A stretch of 44,767 nucleotides of DNA, from assembly GCA_023229575.1 (NCBI GenBank), contig JALNYZ010000032.1:1-44767 (forward strand), written 5' to 3'. The notes beneath the pieces were generated by a model. It made no database searches. It had not been told where the DNA came from and saw only the letters and a program-made list of their open reading frames with translations. The stretch comes from Prolixibacteraceae bacterium (GTDB lineage Bacteria; Bacteroidota; Bacteroidia; Bacteroidales; Prolixibacteraceae). Both the position numbers and the translations under genes were made by a program. Below are positions 40,801 through 44,767 of the stretch, in pieces (the stretch's first letter is position 1; the number at the start of each line of letters is the position of its first letter).

Positions 40801-41443
40801 GATGCTCAGGATTGAGGGCGCGATCGCGGAATGCTTTCAACGAATCCTGGTCGATAAGCGCCGCAATTTTTTCCTGGTTGATCGCTTCAATTTTCTGAAT
40901 TTCGTGCGAAGTACGGAACCCATCGAAGAAATTAAGGAAGGGAACACGGGTCTTCAAAGTGGCCAAATGAGAAACGCCACTGAGGTCCATCGTCTCCTGA
41001 ACTGATCCTGAGGCCAGCATGGCGAAACCGGTCTGGCGGCATGCATATACGTCGCTGTGGTCACCAAAGATCGATAGGGCATGTCCTGCCAGGGCACGCG
41101 CACTAACGTGGAAAACGCAAGGCAATAGTTCTCCCGCAATTTTGTACATATTCGGGATCATCAGGAGAAGTCCCTGTGAGGCAGTATAAGTGGTGGTTAA
41201 TGCACCGGATTGCAGCGATCCGTGAACGGCTCCTGCCGCACCGCCTTCGCTCTGCATCTCTGTGATGCGCATCTTCTGGCCAAATATGTTTTTACGACCG
41301 TTGGCCGCCCATTCGTCCACAACTTCGGCCATCGTGGAAGATGGTGTAATAGGGTAAATACAAGCCACTTCGCTAAACATGTAGCTAATGTAAGAGGCAG
41401 CGTAATTACCGTCGCAGGTGATAAACTTTTTCTCTTTTGTCAT
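37895..41443 (-). CDS. nifJ: Pyruvate:ferredoxin (flavodoxin) oxidoreductase
   Basis: The 1182-residue single-chain enzyme oxidises pyruvate to acetyl-CoA and CO2 and reduces ferredoxin, which points to anaerobic metabolism. Domains in order: pyrimidine-binding domain (NYAASYISYMFSEVACIYPI), transketolase-like and CoA-related middle, an 8-Fe ferredoxin domain with CIQCNQCSYVCP and CTGCGNCADVCP (about residues 690-760), and the TPP-binding C-terminal part with GACAGCGETPYIKL, GGDGWAYDIGYGGLDHV and SNTGGQASKSTP. Length fits the family (about 1170-1190). A 9-nt repeat array lies just upstream (41498-41540). Confidence 0.97.
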   Translation of the reverse strand: MTKEKKFITCDGNYAASYISYMFSEVACIYPITPSSTMAEVVDEWAANGRKNIFGQKMRITEMQSEGGAAGAVHGSLQSGALTTTYTASQGLLLMIPNMYKIAGELLPCVFHVSARALAGHALSIFGDHSDVYACRQTGFAMLASGSVQETMDLSGVSHLATLKTRVPFLNFFDGFRTSHEIQKIEAINQEKIAALIDQDSLKAFRDRALNPEHPITRGTAQNPDIFFQAKEACNPFYDAVPDVVEAYMQEITKITGREYHPFTYYGAKDAENVIVAMGSVTETIREVIDYLNAQGKKYGLVSVHLYRPFATKYFFNVMPSTVKKIAVLDRTKEPGANGDPLYLDVRDAFYGKENCPVIVGGRYGLGSKDVTPSQIIAVYKNLEMNEPKGKFTIGIVDDVTFTSLPLLPEIKVSADDIYEAKFYGLGSDGTVGANKNSIKIIGSATDKYCQAYFAYDSKKSGGFTASHLRFGDSPIRSTYLITTPDFVACHVQAYINLYDVLKGLKKGGSFLLNTIWEEDEVKKRLPNSMKKFLAENEIKFYTINGTKLAVDLGLGNRTNTIMQSAFFKITHVIPFELAVDQMKKAIVKSYGMKGEQIVNMNFAAVDAGGNNVSKVEVPKEWANLTVEAEMIDEDRPEFIRRAVDVINAQKGDDLPVSIFKGIEDGTFPAGTTAFEKRGIAVDVPQWIDDNCIQCNQCSYVCPHAAIRPFLISEEEMAKLPEGTTGVKANGKQYAGLQFRIQVSPYDCTGCGNCADVCPSKEKALVMKPLESQLENVPRWNAIEKHVTYKDKLAEKDKNIKNSQFAQPLFEFSGACAGCGETPYIKLITQLFGERMMVANATGCSSIYGGSAPATSYTSNKESGRGPAWANSLFEDNAEYGFGMAEGVSFSRDRIADIMKSAMEAGVSASETEAFNEWLENREDTAGSEAATAKVLAAITGKNEKYAMELVSLKQYMIKKSIWIFGGDGWAYDIGYGGLDHVLAQGQNVNILVLDTEVYSNTGGQASKSTPIGAVAKFAAAGKRIRKKDLGVIAMSYGYVYVAQVAMGANQAQYLKTIREAEAYPGPSLIIAYAPCIAHGLRSMGRTQEEEKLAVECGYWHLYRYNPQLEDEGKNPFQLDSKEPDWSKFQGYLNGEVRYTALKKSFPKEADELFKAAEENALWRYRSYQRMNRSEWNVVAPE

Positions 41444-41497
41444 TTTTTTAACATTTGTGATGAATCAATATTTTAAACATTTCAACTCTTTTAATTC

Positions 41498-41540
41498 AAG
41501 TGACTAAAGTGACTAAAGTGAACTAAAGTGACTAAAGTAC
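41498..41540. repeat. AAGTGACTA tandem repeat between the ATPase gene and nifJ
   Basis: About four units of AAGTGACTA (one extended by a base), ending eight bases before the ATPase stop codon. It is the same family as the long hairpin on the other side of the ATPase gene (42833-42927). Confidence 0.85.
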
Positions 41541-41547
41541 TTGCGCT

Positions 41548-42726
41548 CTAATAAAGGAACCCAAACAACCACAAAGGCATTACATTGCCTTCACCAATTT
41601 CAATCATATCCGCGGCCGCGAAACAATTTTCACCTTCCGTCTGCGTGTATTTTCCGCCAATAACAAATTCATATTGATTATTAACCCGAAAATCGAGCGA
41701 TTTGGATGATTTTACACTATTCTGGTAACTTACCTGATTGTAAAAGAAGGTAGTACGCAGATTTTGGTTGTTGATATTATCCGGTGCAATGATGTGGAGC
41801 AGATTGGTATTGTGAAGATAGACAACCTCAGGCTTTTGAAGCTGACCATTGTTTCCGTTTTCGAAAAGCAGGTCAATCAGCCTGGCATCCTTCAAATAGT
41901 TGAGATAATTCAATACTGTTGTACGGGATGTCTCAATTTCGGCGCTTATTTTGCTGACATTGGGCGAGAAGGGCATTTGTGCACCAATTAGTTGCAAAAG
42001 TTTTCTCAATTTTGGCAGATATTTCAACTCGATCTGGTTCAGATAGGTCACATCAATCTCCAACGCCAGATTGATATGACGCAGAAGGCTCTCGCTGTAA
42101 AATTCATGGTTCCTGATAAAATAAGGATAGTAACCACATTTCAGGTACTCGGGGAAATAGGCCAAAGGGCGAACATCGCGAATAATATCAGGAACAATCG
42201 CCTTGTGTCTTACCAGGATATCTGTAAGCGAAAGTTTGCCGAAATGGCTGCCCGATCTGTAATTCAGAAATTCCCGGAATGAGAGTCCTTCGAGGTGGTA
42301 AATATTGGCAATATCTTTCAAATTGTTGGTGCCTTCGAAGATCCTCAAAACAGGTGAACTACTGAAAATGAGCTGCAATCCAGGAAGTTCGTCGTAACAT
42401 TGACGAAGCTCATTGGACCAATCGGGGTATTTGTGGATCTGATCCAGCACAAGAACTTTTCCTCCCCGTTTGTAAAATTCGTCTGCAAAGGAGAAGATAC
42501 GTCTCTTGGAGAAGTAGAAGTCGTTAAGATTTACATAAAGGCAATCGCGCGAATCGCCATACTGCTCCCGGATGAAGTGGAGTAGGAAGGTGGTTTTACC
42601 GACTCCGCGAAACCCTTTGATCCCGATGATCCTTGCACTCCAGTCGATCTCATGGTAGAGCTCCCTGACGATCCAGTTATCGCCGGCATTGACCAAAAGT
42701 TTATGTGATTCGAAGAAATGTTCCAC
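41548..42726 (-). CDS. AAA_14/DUF4143-type ATPase
   Basis: A 392-residue cytoplasmic protein with an ATP-binding core: Walker A GIKGFRGVGKTTFLLHF (about residues 35-51), Walker B VLVLDQIHKYPDWSNEL, and a sensor-like SSSPVLRIFEGT. A C-terminal winged-helix-like and DUF4143-like part follows (SAEIETSRTTVLNYLNYLKD, ARLIDLLFENG). These ATPases are common in Bacteroidota and archaea; functions are mostly unknown. The gene is flanked on both sides by AAGTGACTA-type repeats. A TATTTTTG box (42747-42754, reverse) lies 21 bases upstream. Confidence 0.87.
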   Translation of the reverse strand: MEHFFESHKLLVNAGDNWIVRELYHEIDWSARIIGIKGFRGVGKTTFLLHFIREQYGDSRDCLYVNLNDFYFSKRRIFSFADEFYKRGGKVLVLDQIHKYPDWSNELRQCYDELPGLQLIFSSSPVLRIFEGTNNLKDIANIYHLEGLSFREFLNYRSGSHFGKLSLTDILVRHKAIVPDIIRDVRPLAYFPEYLKCGYYPYFIRNHEFYSESLLRHINLALEIDVTYLNQIELKYLPKLRKLLQLIGAQMPFSPNVSKISAEIETSRTTVLNYLNYLKDARLIDLLFENGNNGQLQKPEVVYLHNTNLLHIIAPDNINNQNLRTTFFYNQVSYQNSVKSSKSLDFRVNNQYEFVIGGKYTQTEGENCFAAADMIEIGEGNVMPLWLFGFLY

Positions 42727-42746
42727 CTAAAACTTGTTTGAAACAA

Positions 42747-42754
42747 CAAAAATA
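42747..42754 (-). promoter_or_regulatory. Putative -7 box for the DUF4143-like ATPase gene
   Basis: The reverse strand reads TATTTTTG, an exact TAnnTTTG match, 21 bases upstream of the ATPase start. The gene therefore need not depend on read-through from rho. Confidence 0.4.
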
Positions 42755-42832
42755 TGCAGAATTTAGGAAATAGTGTAATCTCTAAATGACAATTTTAATG
42801 GATGAGTGTTATTTATACTTGTTAAAAATAAA

Positions 42833-42927
42833 AGTGCCTAGAGTGAGCTAAAGTGACTAAAGTGCCTAAAGTCCGGAGTTCCCTCCAACTTTAGGCACTT
42901 TAGTCACTTTAGCTCACTCTAGGCACT
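42833..42927 (-). terminator. Perfect 40-bp stem downstream of rho; repeat hairpin and likely terminator
   Basis: The arm 42833-42872 is the exact reverse complement of 42888-42927 (40 of 40 bases), with a 15-base loop. The arms are tandem AAGTGMCTA-type 9-nt units. The stem begins two bases after the rho stop codon, and on the reverse strand it is followed by TTTATTTTTAAC, so it has the shape of an intrinsic terminator. Confidence 0.8.
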
Positions 42928-42929
42928 CC

Positions 42930-44767
42930 CTAATTGGAGTTCATAGAAATGATAAACTCTTCATTCGAATTGGTTTTGGACAAACGATCCCGTACAAACT
43001 CCATTGCCTCAACAGAATTCATGCCGTTAAGGAAATTGCGGAGAACCCAGATCTTGTCGAGCATTGCTTTTTCGAGCAGCAGGTCTTCACGACGCGTACT
43101 GGAAGCCAGGATATCGACAGATGGGAATACCCTGCGATTCGACAATTTTCGGTCGAGTTGGAGCTCCATGTTACCTGTTCCTTTGAATTCCTCAAATATT
43201 ACGTCATCCATTTTAGAGCCGGTATCGGTCAGGGCTGTGGCCAAAATAGTGAGCGAACCTCCCTCTTCTATGTTACGGGCAGCACCAAAAAAGCGTTTGG
43301 GTTTATGCAAGGCATTGGCATCGACACCACCCGAAAGAACTTTGCCGGAGGCAGGTGCAACAGTATTGTAAGCACGGGCCAGACGGGTTATCGAGTCAAG
43401 CAGGATTACTACATCATGTCCGCATTCAACAAGCCTTTTGGCTTTTTCCAGCACCATGTTGGCAATACGTACATGGCGTTCGGCTGGCTCATCAAAAGTA
43501 GAGGAGATCACCTCGGCATTGACACTTCTTGCCATATCGGTTACCTCTTCAGGACGTTCATCTATCAGAAGGATGATCATGTATACTTCAGGATGGTTGG
43601 CTGCAATTGCATTGGCAATGTCTTTCAGCAACATGGTCTTACCGGTCTTTGGCTGTGCCACAATCAATCCACGCTGTCCTTTCCCGATAGGGGCGAACAT
43701 GTCGACCACCCTGGAAGAGATGCTGCTGGATTTACCGGCAATATTGAATTTTTCGTCAGGGAAGAGTGGGGTAAGGTGCTCGAATGGAACCCTATCGCGA
43801 ATGTATTCGGGACTGCGGCCATTGATCTCGACCACTTTGACCAATGGGAAATATTTCTCCCCCTCTTTGGGTGGGCGGATGATGCCATGCACTGTATCCC
43901 CAGTTTTCAAACCAAACAATTTGATTTGCGATTGGGAAACATATATATCGTCGGGCGAAGTCAAGTAATTGTAATCCGAAGAGCGAAGAAACCCATACCC
44001 CTCCTGCATGATTTCAAGTACTCCCGTCTGGTTGATAACTCCTTCAAAATCATAAGATTTTTCCGCCTCTTTTGTCTCTGTCACCTTTGGTTGTGAAGGC
44101 TGCTGAACATTCCCGTTTTTTGGTGCAAATTGTTGATTTGGGGTGAATTCCTTTTTCTGAAGGTTCTTGATAATGGGCGCTCTTTTCTCCTCAGAGCGGG
44201 ATTCGCTGACTTCGGGTAGGACTTTGGCAGCAACATTATCCTCAGATTCAGTACTCTCAACAGGTGGGGCAACCACCGAACTTACAGAGAGGATTGCTGA
44301 TTCACTACGCAACACGCGGGGTCTGCGTTCTTTCTGGTGGATTGGTTCTTTCCGCACCTTATCACCTTTTGCATGAAAAGGCTTTTCAACAGGAGTTTGT
44401 TCCGGTTGTTCTGATACCGGCTCAAGTGAGGTGAGATCTTTTTCAGTAATGGCGGCGGTGGGGAGGGCCTGGTCCACAGCCGGAGCGACAATGGCCTCAA
44501 TACTCTGAACATCACCCGATTTTTTTACGATGCGAATGATCTTCTTTTCGGAAGGAGGTTTTACTTCCACCTTCACTTTTGGAATTTTGGCAGGAGCAGC
44601 CTCTTTGGGGGCAACCTTTTTTTCAGGCATCTTGATGACAGAATCTCTGATAGCCTGAGTATCAAGGATTACATAAATAAGGTCTTGTTTTTTAAAAGAC
44701 TCGATGCGCTTGATGTTTAATTCTTTACCAATTTCGCGCAATTCCGGCAAGAGTTTCTTGCTCAGTT
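42930..44767 (-). CDS. rho: Transcription termination factor Rho (5' end beyond window)
   Basis: Rho is a hexameric RNA helicase that ends transcription. The C-terminal motor contains Walker A IVAQPKTGKTMLLKDIA, Walker B VVILLDSITRLARAYN and the Q/R-loop regions (LSGGVDANALHKPKRFFGAA). The RNA-binding OB fold precedes it (GYGFLRSSDYNYLTSPDDIY), and N-terminal Rho_N sequence LLPELREIGKELNIKRIESF is visible. Between them lies an insertion of about 190 residues rich in K, E, P and V, typical of Bacteroidota Rho. A TTG at 44750 could look like a start, but the frame stays open to the window edge (LSKKLLPELREI), matching the family, so the true start is outside. Confidence 0.96.
   Translation of the reverse strand, partial: LSKKLLPELREIGKELNIKRIESFKKQDLIYVILDTQAIRDSVIKMPEKKVAPKEAAPAKIPKVKVEVKPPSEKKIIRIVKKSGDVQSIEAIVAPAVDQALPTAAITEKDLTSLEPVSEQPEQTPVEKPFHAKGDKVRKEPIHQKERRPRVLRSESAILSVSSVVAPPVESTESEDNVAAKVLPEVSESRSEEKRAPIIKNLQKKEFTPNQQFAPKNGNVQQPSQPKVTETKEAEKSYDFEGVINQTGVLEIMQEGYGFLRSSDYNYLTSPDDIYVSQSQIKLFGLKTGDTVHGIIRPPKEGEKYFPLVKVVEINGRSPEYIRDRVPFEHLTPLFPDEKFNIAGKSSSISSRVVDMFAPIGKGQRGLIVAQPKTGKTMLLKDIANAIAANHPEVYMIILLIDERPEEVTDMARSVNAEVISSTFDEPAERHVRIANMVLEKAKRLVECGHDVVILLDSITRLARAYNTVAPASGKVLSGGVDANALHKPKRFFGAARNIEEGGSLTILATALTDTGSKMDDVIFEEFKGTGNMELQLDRKLSNRRVFPSVDILASSTRREDLLLEKAMLDKIWVLRNFLNGMNSVEAMEFVRDRLSKTNSNEEFIISMNSN

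Noticed and set aside
44748..44750. TTG at 44750 as the start of rho
   Set aside because: The frame remains open to the window edge and the upstream codons match the known Rho N-terminus, so the gene is simply cut.

Overview
This window looks like chromosomal DNA of an anaerobic or facultative member of the Bacteroidota, probably at the Bacteroidales/Marinilabiliales level. The support is: TAnnTTTG-type promoter boxes, some with a TTTG box 19 bases upstream; a Rho with a long acidic/basic/proline-rich N-terminal insertion; GH92 and GH95-like glycosidases; a LytS-type kinase with a periplasmic propeller and a LytTR regulator; the futalosine menaquinone enzymes MqnB and MqnD; and a single-chain pyruvate:ferredoxin oxidoreductase. 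No tRNA, rRNA, CRISPR array, complete insertion sequence or prophage was seen.

Layout. 1-5.7 kb: start of rpsP (reverse, cut by the window edge), a lipoprotein, an orphan antitoxin-like gene, dnaE and trxA. 5.8-14 kb (reverse): a secreted GH92 mannosidase with CHB_HEX_C and PA14 extensions, a DUF5009/NagX-like membrane acyltransferase, then a LytS-type sensor kinase and its LytTR regulator. 14.2-19 kb (reverse): mutL followed by two rhomboid proteases and a membrane-anchored endonuclease/exonuclease/phosphatase protein. 19.4-23.3 kb (forward): comM/yifB, then an ORF6N gene and a lipoprotein, then inorganic pyrophosphatase. 23.5-28.6 kb (reverse): folA, thyA and a bifunctional-nuclease (BFN-UVR) gene, an M3 metallopeptidase and a YycJ-like metallo-hydrolase. 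28.6-36.9 kb (reverse): GH95-like glycosidase, clpB, an HMA metal-binding protein, a TonB-like protein, mqnD and mqnB. 37.1-44.8 kb: folE (forward), then nifJ, a DUF4143-like ATPase and rho (reverse, rho cut by the window edge).

How the genes work together. Most are housekeeping: replication (DnaE), redox (Trx), mismatch repair (MutL), folate and dTMP supply (FolE, FolA, ThyA), menaquinone (MqnB, MqnD), protein quality control (ClpB), pyruvate oxidation (NifJ) and transcription termination (Rho). The accessory content is glycan degradation plus its possible two-component regulator, and a small island between comM and ppa.

The most unusual content is repetitive. At least eight families of short-period or palindromic repeats lie between genes, often touching or supplying stop codons. 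One family, a C/T-rich 8-nt unit, is present inside mutL as 17 uninterrupted units (136 nt). Because 8 is not a multiple of 3, gain or loss of one unit would frameshift mutL and remove its C-terminal domain. This makes mutL a candidate slippage-controlled (phase-variable) mutator switch, which is an inference that needs population or read-level data. The same MutL also departs from the endonuclease motif DQHA(X)2E(X)4E. Other notable repeats are a perfect 40-bp stem just after the rho stop codon, and two inverted 33-nt palindromic copies bracketing a lipoprotein gene.
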